In this document: piece by piece, positions 1 to 5,956 of the stretch
Position numbering within the stretch: the first letter of the stretch is position 1
Layout: each line of letters opens with the position of its first letter
IMG/VR virus record: IMGVR_UViG_3300037119_000577
Location: 1 to 57,597 of that record
Length of the DNA: 57,597 bases
Reading direction: 5' to 3' (one strand)
Origin: a virus
The notes under the pieces: generated by a model
The model's database searches: none
Told to the model about the DNA's origin: nothing
Seen by the model: the letters and a program-made list of their open reading frames with translations, nothing else
Translations under genes and position numbers: made by a program

Positions 1-62
1 AATCAATAGAAAGAGAAAATCTAGTAAAGATATTAATAGATTACGGACCGGTTATTTTTAGA

Positions 63-78
63 GGGGGGGGGGGGGGGG
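63..78 (+). repeat. Homopolymer of 16 G
   Basis: Sixteen consecutive G are directly visible, running into the palindrome GGGCTTAAGCCC. The length is unusual for a phage genome and could vary by slippage, form a G-quadruplex, or mark an assembly-end artefact. Confidence 0.9.
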
Positions 79-244
79 CTTAAGCCCGTATCGGCACACT
101 TATTGCAGTTAATAACTTTGGCATAGATATTAATAGTGCAACTAACGTGCCAATACTCTTAATGCCTACCTGGTTGCAATTAATATACCAATTAACGCGA
201 CTAAGGCAAAAGTCTCACGTGTCCAAATAGACATACATGTATCC

Positions 245-274
245 TTTATAACACACCCAAAAATGGGCTGTCAA
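245..274 (-). promoter_or_regulatory. Sigma70-type promoter reading to the left end
   Basis: On the minus strand TTGACA (269-274) and TATAAA (245-250) are separated by 18 bases. The spacer holds ATTTTTGGGTG, an 11-base block also found in the promoter-like sequence at 56796-56825. It lies downstream of the last minus-strand gene and no gene follows, so it may make an RNA or read across a circular junction. Confidence 0.6.
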
Positions 275-308
275 GTTAAATGTTTACGATCCTAATGATA
301 TCAAATGC

Positions 309-506
309 TTACAAAAACGTCTCCTCTTCTAGTCCATCCTGGTGTTGCTGCCTAATCGCCTCGCACCGATTCAAGTCCATATAATCTGCCACGATTATTA
401 CCGCTGCCTCTGTCATTATAGCGGACACTAACGACGCGTAATTGTTAACAAAAACACCTTCCGAGTCGAACGACCGCGTAAATCGAGACTTAACGCTGGA
501 TCTCAT
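309..506 (-). CDS. Hypothetical protein, 65 aa
   Basis: This is the most distal gene of the minus-strand cluster. The ATG at 506 is preceded by GGAAGGGG, a good ribosome binding site. The start overlaps the end of the upstream gene (490-921) by 17 bases, which suggests coupling. The protein has a hydrophobic middle (around residues 25-42) and an acidic C-terminus. No family is recognised. Confidence 0.6.
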   Translation of the reverse strand: MRSSVKSRFTRSFDSEGVFVNNYASLVSAIMTEAAVIIVADYMDLNRCEAIRQQHQDGLEEETFL

Positions 507-921
507 AAACCCCTTCCGACACCTTGACGAAATACCGGCCGGTCGCGGACCGATACATTTCGCGCGGCGCCTGATTATACTGGCCGTATCGAATGCCGAC
601 GTATACGAGGCCTAGTGTATATCTAACTCGCTCGTCCTCCCTTCGGAGGGCGCGTTTGATCTGGAGGGCCGACGGCGCCTTTGTAGCGCTCGCCGGTTGC
701 GTGAGGTCATCCTGAAGTTTCGTTGCAGCGTTCATGTGGGCTCCATTGTGGCTACCATAATACTCTTCGACACTTTTCCGAAAAGCTTTAATCCTATTTT
801 CGAAATACTTAAACCATGAAATAATCACCTGTGATCTCGGTAAGTTAGCCCGCGCCCACCTGGTACTTACCTTAATCCATTTCGCCGCGCCCCGACCGGG
901 AGTTGACACGTACACCTCCAT
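490..921 (-). CDS. Hypothetical protein, 143 aa
   Basis: A complete ORF from an ATG at 921. The sequence is basic and rich in Arg, Lys and Tyr, with an aromatic stretch near residues 100-115, and it looks soluble. No motif is recognised. It is divergent from the small plus-strand gene at 972, leaving a 50-base shared upstream region. Confidence 0.65.
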   Translation of the reverse strand: MEVYVSTPGRGAAKWIKVSTRWARANLPRSQVIISWFKYFENRIKAFRKSVEEYYGSHNGAHMNAATKLQDDLTQPASATKAPSALQIKRALRREDERVRYTLGLVYVGIRYGQYNQAPREMYRSATGRYFVKVSEGVYEIQR

Positions 922-971
922 AATCTAGATTTGATTAGGTTAAGTATAACCGGCAACAGGGAGGAATACCA

Positions 972-1145
972 ATGTACCCCGAAGATAAAGAAGTGTACGT
1001 GATAGACGAAAATTCCCTCGACGAAGGCGGCGAGGGTTTAGGTCAGTGGATTGTAGGTTTGATTTTCGTGGCGGCGACTCTGATCATGTCTTACGCGATC
1101 GTACTTTGGCTTTGCATCTTGGTGCCCGACGGGTGCATTATGTAA
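972..1145 (+). CDS. Small membrane protein on the plus strand, 57 aa
   Basis: A rare plus-strand gene inside the minus-strand block. GGGAGG sits seven bases before the ATG. The first 26 residues are acidic, followed by one strongly hydrophobic segment (about residues 27-50, starting at WIVGLIFVAA) and a short tail. This is the layout of a single-pass membrane micro-protein. Its 3' end overlaps the convergent minus gene at 1138-1389 by eight bases. The function is unknown; small phage membrane proteins may act in lysis timing or superinfection exclusion, but nothing here shows which. Confidence 0.65.
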   Translation: MYPEDKEVYVIDENSLDEGGEGLGQWIVGLIFVAATLIMSYAIVLWLCILVPDGCIM

Positions 1146-1389
1146 CGGAACGCCAGGATGGTCGGAAATCAATATAGACACCGATGGTTGTATAGTAAGT
1201 ATAGTGGTATACCGTCGAATATTCAATACCCTCCGGATTAAGGCCGCGGTCGCGCTTCCATTCTCCCATATGGGTAGACTGAACGAGATCGCGAACCCAA
1301 CGTCGGCGCACCCCGCGTGACCGTCCGTCCGTCGATCCTACCAGAGTTCCGTTCTTGTATACATTGTAGCCACGGATTCGTTTACTCAT
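1138..1389 (-). CDS. Hypothetical basic protein, 83 aa
   Basis: Starts at an ATG at 1389 that overlaps the stop of the upstream ribbon-helix-helix gene as ATGA, so the two are translationally coupled. The protein is basic (many Arg/Lys) and Tyr-rich near the C-terminus. No family is recognised. The coupling suggests a shared role or simple operon packing. Confidence 0.65.
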   Translation of the reverse strand: MSKRIRGYNVYKNGTLVGSTDGRSRGVRRRWVRDLVQSTHMGEWKRDRGLNPEGIEYSTVYHYTYYTTIGVYIDFRPSWRSVT

Positions 1390-1565
1390 TTCAAATACCC
1401 CTTAGATTGTAAGGCCAACTCTACCAGGTGCGCTATCAGAGCCGATGCCGTAATTCCCTCAATTCGAGAGAACTTGTCGAGAGCCTCTTTAGTTTCGGAA
1501 GAGACGCGGGCGCCGATGTATTCGTCTTGAGCAGGCTTGCGTTTGAGGTGTTTAAGGTCGATCAT
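1386..1565 (-). CDS. Ribbon-helix-helix (CopG/Arc-like) DNA-binding protein, 59 aa
   Basis: A basic N-terminal arm leads into a short beta strand (EYIGARVSSETKEAL, residues 15-29) and two helices, the order expected of an RHH domain. In this family the strand of a dimer inserts in the DNA major groove. GAGAGG lies upstream of the ATG, and both gene boundaries are four-base ATGA overlaps. A role as repressor of nearby phage promoters is inferred; the operator is not identified. Confidence 0.75.
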   Translation of the reverse strand: MIDLKHLKRKPAQDEYIGARVSSETKEALDKFSRIEGITASALIAHLVELALQSKGYLK

Positions 1566-1918
1566 TTTAGCCTCTCGATGTACGTGTTAGCGGTCTCAAT
1601 AGACGCGAAATATCGAACTTTGATGCCGGCGTCACGGAGCTTGGTGTAGGCGCGCTTCAGTCGAAGCTTTGATGCCTTATCGTCGAAAGCAAGTACTACG
1701 ATTTGATTCGTCAGTTTATCGATGTAGTCGTCGTGCGCAACCAAATCGTTGTCCGTTAGTATAACTTTGTGGTGGCCTATACGGGCCCGGACTAGGCCAA
1801 GTTTAACATCTACCCACGTGGGACCCGTAAAGTTCAAAGCTTTGTCTGAATCCTTTGTGTTGTAGTCGACAATCATGCCGTCGTCAATAAATCGGTACAC
1901 GGGTTTGGTAAGTTGCAT
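1562..1918 (-). CDS. Hypothetical protein, 118 aa
   Basis: A full ORF with ATG at 1918, overlapping the downstream RHH gene by four bases. It appears to be a mixed alpha/beta soluble protein with a basic C-terminal half. Nothing recognisable is present. Confidence 0.65.
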   Translation of the reverse strand: MQLTKPVYRFIDDGMIVDYNTKDSDKALNFTGPTWVDVKLGLVRARIGHHKVILTDNDLVAHDDYIDKLTNQIVVLAFDDKASKLRLKRAYTKLRDAGIKVRYFASIETANTYIERLK

Positions 1919-1919
1919 G

Positions 1920-2108
1920 TTAGCCCCTTTTCCGGTTTAACGTAGGTAGACGGCCCGGAAACAATTTCTCATATTGAGCCGCGATTTTAGCGGGATCGAC
2001 GCGGTACTTAGTCGCGGCTTCATCGATTAGTTGGTAGAGACTGAAACTGGAAGTCTTAGCCTCGCGATTAACTGCCATGGCGGCGGAGTTAACGATAAGA
2101 AGTGACAT
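1920..2108 (-). CDS. Hypothetical protein, 62 aa
   Basis: The frame is open upstream to 2330, but the ATG at 2108 follows TGAGGTTAAC, a good ribosome binding site, and gives the plausible protein. The C-terminal half (EAATKYRVDPAKIAAQYEKL) looks helical. A repeated motif (see 2167-2185) lies upstream. Function unknown. Confidence 0.6.
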   Translation of the reverse strand: MSLLIVNSAAMAVNREAKTSSFSLYQLIDEAATKYRVDPAKIAAQYEKLFPGRLPTLNRKRG

Positions 2109-2166
2109 GTTAACCTCAGTGGTTTTTAGGGCCGTTAACAATTTGGGACGCCTTCTAAGTCCGCAT

Positions 2167-2185
2167 CCTACCCGACTCTTATCGG
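2167..2185 (-). repeat. Repeated 19-base intergenic motif, copy 1
   Basis: On the minus strand this reads CCGATAAGAGTCGGGTAGG and matches the second copy at 2434-2452 except for one base. A GGTTTTTAG word lies on the plus strand beside each copy. The position ahead of successive genes suggests an operator or promoter element. Confidence 0.5.
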
Positions 2186-2385
2186 TCGCAAAACTTAACG
2201 ACCTTCGACGCGGTGTCGAGACTATTATAGTCGTCGAGCGCTTCAGCGTAGGAGGTGTGAAAGCCGGTATTACTAATAATCCAGTTAGGGTCGCGTAGAT
2301 TGGCGACCGAGATAGACCCTTTGTCGCCATGAATTTCTAGTCGAACGAGATTTTGGCCGAGTACTTTGGTTTTAGCAACTTTCAT
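2179..2385 (-). CDS. Hypothetical protein, 68 aa
   Basis: The start was taken at the ATG at 2385 (MKVAKTKVLG), preceded by GGGGAC, rather than at the upstream in-frame codon at 2442. It is a small protein with beta-like segments. Its stop codon falls inside the repeated CCGATAAG motif. Function unknown. Confidence 0.6.
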   Translation of the reverse strand: MKVAKTKVLGQNLVRLEIHGDKGSISVANLRDPNWIISNTGFHTSYAEALDDYNSLDTASKVVKFCDR

Positions 2386-2433
2386 TTTTTGTCCCCATTG
2401 TCGGTTTTTAGTCAGCAGGTCTGACTTACACAG

Positions 2434-2452
2434 CCTACCCAACTCTTATCGG
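2434..2452 (-). repeat. Repeated 19-base intergenic motif, copy 2
   Basis: Reads CCGATAAGAGTTGGGTAGG on the minus strand, 18 of 19 bases identical to copy 1 at 2167-2185. It lies just upstream of the gene starting at 2385. The CCGATAAG word recurs at 49465-49480 in the divergent region. Confidence 0.5.
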
Positions 2453-2475
2453 CATCCTATCAAAAAACTTTAGCT

Positions 2476-2513
2476 GAATGTATAACAAATCGTATAACAT
2501 TGTATAAACATTC
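2476..2513. repeat. GTATAAC iterons within a GAATG/CATTC inverted frame
   Basis: GTATAAC occurs at 2480-2486 and 2492-2498, with GTATAAAC at 2502-2509. The cluster is bounded by GAATG (2476) and CATTC (2509-2513), giving partial dyad symmetry. The flanking DNA is AT-rich. This is consistent with a repressor-binding cluster or origin iterons. Confidence 0.45.
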
Positions 2514-2794
2514 ATATATTATTTTATAGAGACGATAAGTAGAGTTGACGGGGGCCCGGAGCCAGCGTATAAAGACCTAAGCAGCTGAGCCGACGTCAGC
2601 TACTAATGTAATGATCTGCCTCGCATGCAAGACCTGCGCCAATAATTTTCCGCAAATCTGCCCGCAATATTCATGCCAACTTTTCTATAGCCCCAAATAG
2701 ACTTTCGAAAATTCCCAAAAAGTAAAAATCCGAATTTCGACTTTTCGAGTTTCGGATCAAATATTCGGTCATTTGCTTTTGAGATTGGAGACCG

Positions 2795-3034
2795 TTAGGC
2801 GCGGCGCTTGGAAAGTTTCAAGGTCCGTAATTCTCTCAACTCGTCCAAATATATCACATCGGGGTCCCGGCGATCCCGACAAGCGCTCAGCATCTCTTGG
2901 AAATTCGCTAGTCGGCTGGGGAGATGGAGGTCGCGGGGAAACATCCGCATATATCCGTACGTTTGTTCGATGGCCTCGGTCAGATGCTTGATGCGGGTTT
3001 CGCGGATCTCATTGATAGTCTGGGTGAAGGACAT
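2795..3034 (-). CDS. Hypothetical helical protein, 79 aa
   Basis: An ORF from ATG 3034 made of alternating charged and hydrophobic residues, probably helical throughout, with a basic C-terminus. It abuts the small membrane-protein gene at 3035. Function unknown. Confidence 0.65.
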   Translation of the reverse strand: MSFTQTINEIRETRIKHLTEAIEQTYGYMRMFPRDLHLPSRLANFQEMLSACRDRRDPDVIYLDELRELRTLKLSKRRA

Positions 3035-3151
3035 TTACTTACCTTTCTTGAGTTTACGGCTAATCGCTAAACCGACTACGGCTACGATCGCGGATACTAG
3101 AAAGCACCCTATCAACATCGCTACCAAGTAGTCTTCTACGGAAAATCCCAT
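3035..3151 (-). CDS. Micro membrane protein, 38 aa
   Basis: ATG at 3151 is preceded by AGGAG. Eight mostly polar residues are followed by a single hydrophobic segment (LVAMLIGCFLVSAIVAVVGL) and a basic tail (SRKLKKGK). The positive-inside rule predicts an N-out/C-in single-pass protein. It abuts its downstream neighbour. No homologue is recognised. Confidence 0.65.
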   Translation of the reverse strand: MGFSVEDYLVAMLIGCFLVSAIVAVVGLAISRKLKKGK

Positions 3152-3161
3152 TGCAGTACTC

Positions 3162-3314
3162 CTAGATCATCGGTTCGGCGCCCGCGACTTCGAGGTCCTC
3201 GGGATTGTCGTTACCAAGGGCCTTCTCCGCGGCGCGCTTTTTACGTTTCTTAAGCTCTTCGGCTTTACGCTTCGCTTCGAGGTACGCGGCCATCGTATCG
3301 TAGTTGGGGTCCAT
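3162..3314 (-). CDS. Hypothetical charged protein, 50 aa
   Basis: ATG at 3314 follows AAGGAATTC, and the gene lies two bases after the stop of the CYTH gene. The middle is a Lys/Arg/Glu-rich helix (residues 10-32), probably a single amphipathic or coiled helix. Function unknown. Confidence 0.6.
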   Translation of the reverse strand: MDPNYDTMAAYLEAKRKAEELKKRKKRAAEKALGNDNPEDLEVAGAEPMI

Positions 3315-3316
3315 TT

Positions 3317-3892
3317 TTAGAATTCCTTTAGGATGCAAAGTTCGTACAGAGAGCCTTTCGCCCTTTCTACTTTAATATTAGCATGTTGGCGCAAGGAGTC
3401 AAGGACTAACCGCTCGAGACGTTCGACGCCCGCCATCGTACGGGCCTCAAATTCTAAGATCACGGAATTCTTCAGGCTTTCGTCGGTGTCCACGGTGTAC
3501 GCGGTGACGGTGTCGTACTCGGAAGCCGAAGTTTCCCACACGTAGTATGACTTACCGACGATGCCCGCGGTGGGGCCTAGTAGCGCGGTAAAGAACTTAA
3601 GGATAGTCGACGTGGGGGACGTGCAGTCGATGTCGATTTCAACGCGGTCGTCATTCGAGCCCTTGTCCTTACCTTTAACAGTGAGCTGCCGAATCCCGTC
3701 CCGCTCCCGAACACGGGCGAAGTCGGCAACGACGTTAGGGTCGCCGACGGTGAAGTATGTATCGTTCGAAGACCCGAAGCGGCGAACGTGCGACTCGGCC
3801 CGCATGATCTTGTCGATCTCCATAGTGACCCAATTAAGATCGGCACCGGTAAGGGTGAATTTTTTTTCTATCTCGCGATTTTTGAAGCCCAT
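3317..3892 (-). CDS. CYTH / triphosphate tunnel metalloenzyme-like protein, 191 aa
   Basis: The N-terminus carries the CYTH signature E-x-E-x-K (E7, E9, K11 in NREIEKKF), which in this superfamily binds divalent metal at one end of a beta-barrel tunnel. Basic residues follow at ARVRERDG and LTVKGKDKG, then an acidic strand (VEIDID) and a late ILEFEA strand, in the order seen in CYTH proteins. Characterised members include class IV adenylate cyclase, thiamine triphosphatase and inorganic triphosphatase; which activity applies here cannot be told. The gene lies between an HNH endonuclease and small hypothetical genes. Removal of a signalling nucleotide or a triphosphate group is a speculation. 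Confidence 0.8.
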   Translation of the reverse strand: MGFKNREIEKKFTLTGADLNWVTMEIDKIMRAESHVRRFGSSNDTYFTVGDPNVVADFARVRERDGIRQLTVKGKDKGSNDDRVEIDIDCTSPTSTILKFFTALLGPTAGIVGKSYYVWETSASEYDTVTAYTVDTDESLKNSVILEFEARTMAGVERLERLVLDSLRQHANIKVERAKGSLYELCILKEF

Positions 3893-4560
3893 ACGCGTAT
3901 CGCCTTCTGTATAGTAGGTTGACTCACGCCATATTTGGCTGCAAGATGCCTCTGTGAAACCGTACCACTCTCATATAAGGCCGCAATCTCTTTTTGCTGC
4001 GCCTCCGTCAGCCTAACCCATCTTTCCGATAAGAAATTTACGTTATCGCGTACGGCTTCTAAATGCGACCAGCGCTCACCGTGTTTTATCTTATGAATAG
4101 TAGCTTGACCTACGCCGAACATTGCTCCTATCTTTCGCTCGCTTAACACTCCGTCCCGCACTAATTTACAAATATCTATAACGTTCTCTTCGGTTAACTT
4201 AGCCGACCCGACACACACCCCTACTGCCGGTGGCGGCACTAATCCGGTGGCTCTAGAGTGCGTAATGTTCTCCATAGCCGTAGCCCATTCCAGGTTGCAT
4301 ACGCGATTGTCGCCCTTTATACCATTTTTATGGTTCACTTGCGGACGGCTTTCCGGGTTAGCCAGAAATTCTAATGCTACTAGCCTGTGGACCAACTTGT
4401 GTACTCCGCCTATTGTCACTCGGCAGTATCCTGCAGTCATATCCGGGGTAAGCAGTCGCTGAGACTGGACAGATAACACTCGCCCTGTACTACTAACTAA
4501 GTACCAGCCGTCGGTTTCGGACACCGTCCGCCACTCTTCGTCTATTAGTTTATTGAGCAT
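3868..4560 (-). CDS. NUMOD4-HNH homing endonuclease with HTH repeats, 230 aa
   Basis: The N-terminus has the NUMOD4 pattern (EEWRTV..TDGWYLVSSTGRV). An HNH core follows (VHRLVALEF, then VNHKNGIKGDNRVCNLEW), and then two helix-turn-helix segments (about residues 125-165 and 185-225; ERKIGAMFGVGQATIHKI and QRHLAAKYGVSQPTIQKA). This is the layout of free-standing phage homing endonucleases. The ATG at 4560 is chosen over an upstream in-frame start. It overlaps both neighbours slightly, as expected for a mobile gene that has settled into an operon. Confidence 0.88.
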   Translation of the reverse strand: MLNKLIDEEWRTVSETDGWYLVSSTGRVLSVQSQRLLTPDMTAGYCRVTIGGVHKLVHRLVALEFLANPESRPQVNHKNGIKGDNRVCNLEWATAMENITHSRATGLVPPPAVGVCVGSAKLTEENVIDICKLVRDGVLSERKIGAMFGVGQATIHKIKHGERWSHLEAVRDNVNFLSERWVRLTEAQQKEIAALYESGTVSQRHLAAKYGVSQPTIQKAIRVWASKIAR

Positions 4561-4934
4561 AACTCGACTACTCCAGACCAAGTAGGTTTAGCCGGTCTAC
4601 CTGTTAGTAGAGTAACGGCCCTCGGACTTAGGTCAAAACCCCGCACAGAAATCCAGCGTCCGTTCATTTTGTCGTTCAAGCGTACCGACTTACACGGATA
4701 CGGGCCGGCCAACTTAATGCGAATCCACCGTCCTACCATCTTTAGTCGGTGCGGGGCCGCCATTGCTACGGACGGTATTTGGTTAGGTTTAAACACTTCT
4801 CCGGATGCCGTAACGGCGCCGGATACACAGGGCTTAGGGGTACCGACGTCAGAGCAGTTTTTCTCCCCGTATCCGTAAGTGGTGGCGGTTAGTCCGGACG
4901 CCAGGGTAATTAATAGTTCGGTTAGGATGCTCAT
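4545..4934 (-). CDS. Exported RlpA-like double-psi beta-barrel protein, 129 aa
   Basis: A hydrophobic N-terminus (about residues 1-18) looks like a signal peptide. The rest matches the RlpA/DPBB pattern: YGYGEK near the start, TASGE, VAMAAPHRL, then VRLNDKMNG and FDLSPRAVTLL, corresponding to the NDRGP and IDLS motifs of RlpA. RlpA proteins are lytic transglycosylases that cut denuded glycan strands at bacterial septa. The Gly-Pro after NDR is replaced here, so catalysis is not assured. It overlaps the lipoprotein gene upstream as ATGA. A role in wall degradation or host envelope modification is inferred. Confidence 0.72.
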   Translation of the reverse strand: MSILTELLITLASGLTATTYGYGEKNCSDVGTPKPCVSGAVTASGEVFKPNQIPSVAMAAPHRLKMVGRWIRIKLAGPYPCKSVRLNDKMNGRWISVRGFDLSPRAVTLLTGRPAKPTWSGVVELCSIN

Positions 4935-5122
4935 TTGTCACCCTTCGCGCCACAGGCACACGCCCCTATCATCGAATCGTAGGACCGCACCACGCCCGGA
5001 TAGCAGACAACCCGGCAATTACGGGACATTAAGATATGCGAGTCGGGCCGCCATTGCGAGGGGTCCGTGGCGCATCCTGCTATTAATATTAAGATAGACA
5101 GCATACCTGATAATATACACAT
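4931..5122 (-). CDS. Small lipoprotein, 63 aa
   Basis: A type II signal peptide is visible: hydrophobic stretch SILILIAG followed by C17, a lipobox. The mature part is about 47 residues with four further cysteines. GAGG precedes the ATG at 5122. Coupled by ATGA to the RlpA-like gene, it could anchor or partner that protein at the outer membrane. An outer-membrane spanin subunit is an alternative, but no inner-membrane partner lies next to it. Confidence 0.7.
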   Translation of the reverse strand: MCILSGMLSILILIAGCATDPSQWRPDSHILMSRNCRVVCYPGVVRSYDSMIGACACGAKGDK

Positions 5123-5159
5123 AAAATCCTCATATAAGGCGGACGGGGGGTGTAGCCTA

Positions 5160-5384
5160 TCACGACCGCGACCGCGACCCCGACCACGACCCCGACCCCG
5201 ACCCCGACCGCGACCGCGACCCCGACCCCGACCCCGACCGCGACCCCGACCACGACCCCGACCCCGACCCCGACCGCGACCCCGACCACGACCCCGACCC
5301 CGACCCCGACCCCGACCACGACCCCGACCACGACCCCGACCCCGACCCCGACCGCTCCCTATATCTTTGCTTTAATCCGCGCAT
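5160..5384 (-). CDS. Low-complexity Ser-(Gly/Trp/Arg) dipeptide-repeat protein, 74 aa
   Basis: The ATG at 5384 follows GGGAGG by five bases and lies just after the stop of the conserved gene at 5395, as a normal operon member would. Ten leading residues (MRGLKQRYRE) precede about 32 Ser-X dipeptides, where X is Gly (most often), Trp or Arg, ending at a TGA. All Ser codons are TCG and X codons are GGG, TGG or CGG. Whether the protein is made is unproven, but the start signals are better than on any competing frame. Possible roles include a flexible linker or an RNA/DNA-binding tract. Confidence 0.5.
   Translation of the reverse strand: MRGLKQRYRERSGSGSGSWSGSWSGSGSGSGSWSGSRSGSGSGSWSGSRSGSGSGSRSRSGSGSGSWSGSRSRS
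5162..5353. repeat. Hexanucleotide tandem array, 32 units
   Basis: Thirty-two contiguous units of NCGACC on the plus strand (GGTCGN on minus). I count N as C in 20 units, A in 6 and G in 6, and never T; the other five positions are invariant. The minus strand is G-rich with GGGG runs and could form G-quadruplexes. Copy number may change by slippage. Confidence 0.93.
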
Positions 5385-5394
5385 ACGGCCTCCC

Positions 5395-5664
5395 TCACTT
5401 GTTCGTGAATACCCCGTACGACTCAATGATCGAAGTGCGTATTCTCCACTCGTCTCCCAGTTTTTGGGCGTCCTTAAATCCTTTATCTTTAAAATCTCCC
5501 GTCTCGTATACTAAAAACGCGTTACGTAAAATGATGTCGGTACTATTAACCCCTACAAGCTCCCCATGATATATGTAATTTAGGCAGAAAAACGTTACAT
5601 TCTGCCCCAGCAAAGCTTCCATACCTTGGCCTTCGACTTCTTGAACTTGTACTAGCTTTTTCAT
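5395..5664 (-). CDS. Conserved phage protein of unknown function, 89 aa
   Basis: Start chosen at the ATG at 5664 (MKKLVQVQEV). The central part, with NYIYHGELVGVN, then FLVYETGDFKDKGFKDAQKL and IIESYGVF, matches a pattern I know from many phage genomes as a short beta-rich conserved protein of unknown function. The YIYxGxLVGVN strand resembles an Sm-like barrel strand, but that is only an impression. Confidence 0.7.
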   Translation of the reverse strand: MKKLVQVQEVEGQGMEALLGQNVTFFCLNYIYHGELVGVNSTDIILRNAFLVYETGDFKDKGFKDAQKLGDEWRIRTSIIESYGVFTNK

Positions 5665-5730
5665 GCTGTCTCCTAAAGTTGACTTCCACACTACTCTTCG
5701 GATACCTTGCGAGCAAACTTTAGAAGAAAC

Positions 5731-5916
5731 TTACAACTTCATGTAAGTACGCCACTTTCCGTCTCGGTAATCGAGCGCACCCGCCTCGATCTGTTTAAGC
5801 TGCTCCGGGGGCACGGGCTCCTCGGGACAGTCGTACGTCGCTAGGTTCCTGGAAAGTTTACATTGTTTGCAAGTCGCCACTTCCGCCGCCTCTTCCCATA
5901 TATGCATCATTTCCAT
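5731..5916 (-). CDS. Hypothetical Cys-containing protein, 61 aa
   Basis: AAAGGAG precedes the ATG at 5916. A CKQCKLS motif at residues 16-22 with a further Cys at 30 could bind zinc, although four ligands are not obvious. It faintly recalls the CxxC form of the CPT-core family (CETCKLM), but the position and downstream sequence differ. Function unknown. Confidence 0.6.
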   Translation of the reverse strand: MEMMHIWEEAAEVATCKQCKLSRNLATYDCPEEPVPPEQLKQIEAGALDYRDGKWRTYMKL

Positions 5917-5956
5917 GCGCTCCTTTAGAAATTGCCTTAACTGGGTCGGGTATAGC

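Larger units (their letters stand above)
1..308. other. Left non-coding end, AT-rich with G16 tract
   Basis: No convincing ORF is seen on either strand over these 308 bases. The stretch is AT-rich, has several TTAAT-containing words (around 113, 135, 160, 180 and 192), a run of 16 G at 63-78 followed by the palindrome GGGCTTAAGCCC, and TTGGCA/TGCCAA arms near 118 and 150. A promoter-like sequence at 245-274 reads leftwards into it. It could be a packaging, replication or termination region; the sequence does not decide. Confidence 0.6.
2386..2794. other. Intergenic region with iteron-like repeats
   Basis: No coding sequence is supported in these 409 bases. The left part holds the 19-base motif and the GTATAAC cluster at 2476-2513; the right part (about 2540-2790) shows nothing recognisable apart from low G+C in places. 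No tRNA fold was found by eye. It could be a regulatory region or a replication origin. Confidence 0.5.

Noticed and set aside
2540-2700. Possible tRNA in the intergenic region
   Set aside because: No cloverleaf with a T-arm GTTCRA and matching acceptor stem could be drawn by eye.
5162-5353. CRISPR array or diversity-generating element
   Set aside because: Units are six bases without spacers, and no reverse transcriptase or cas genes are present (the Cas4-like protein is a recombination nuclease here).
5067-5375. Plus-strand ORF of Arg-Pro repeats across the hexamer array
   Set aside because: No good ribosome binding site at its start and it runs through the ends of real minus-strand genes; the minus-strand frame has better signals.
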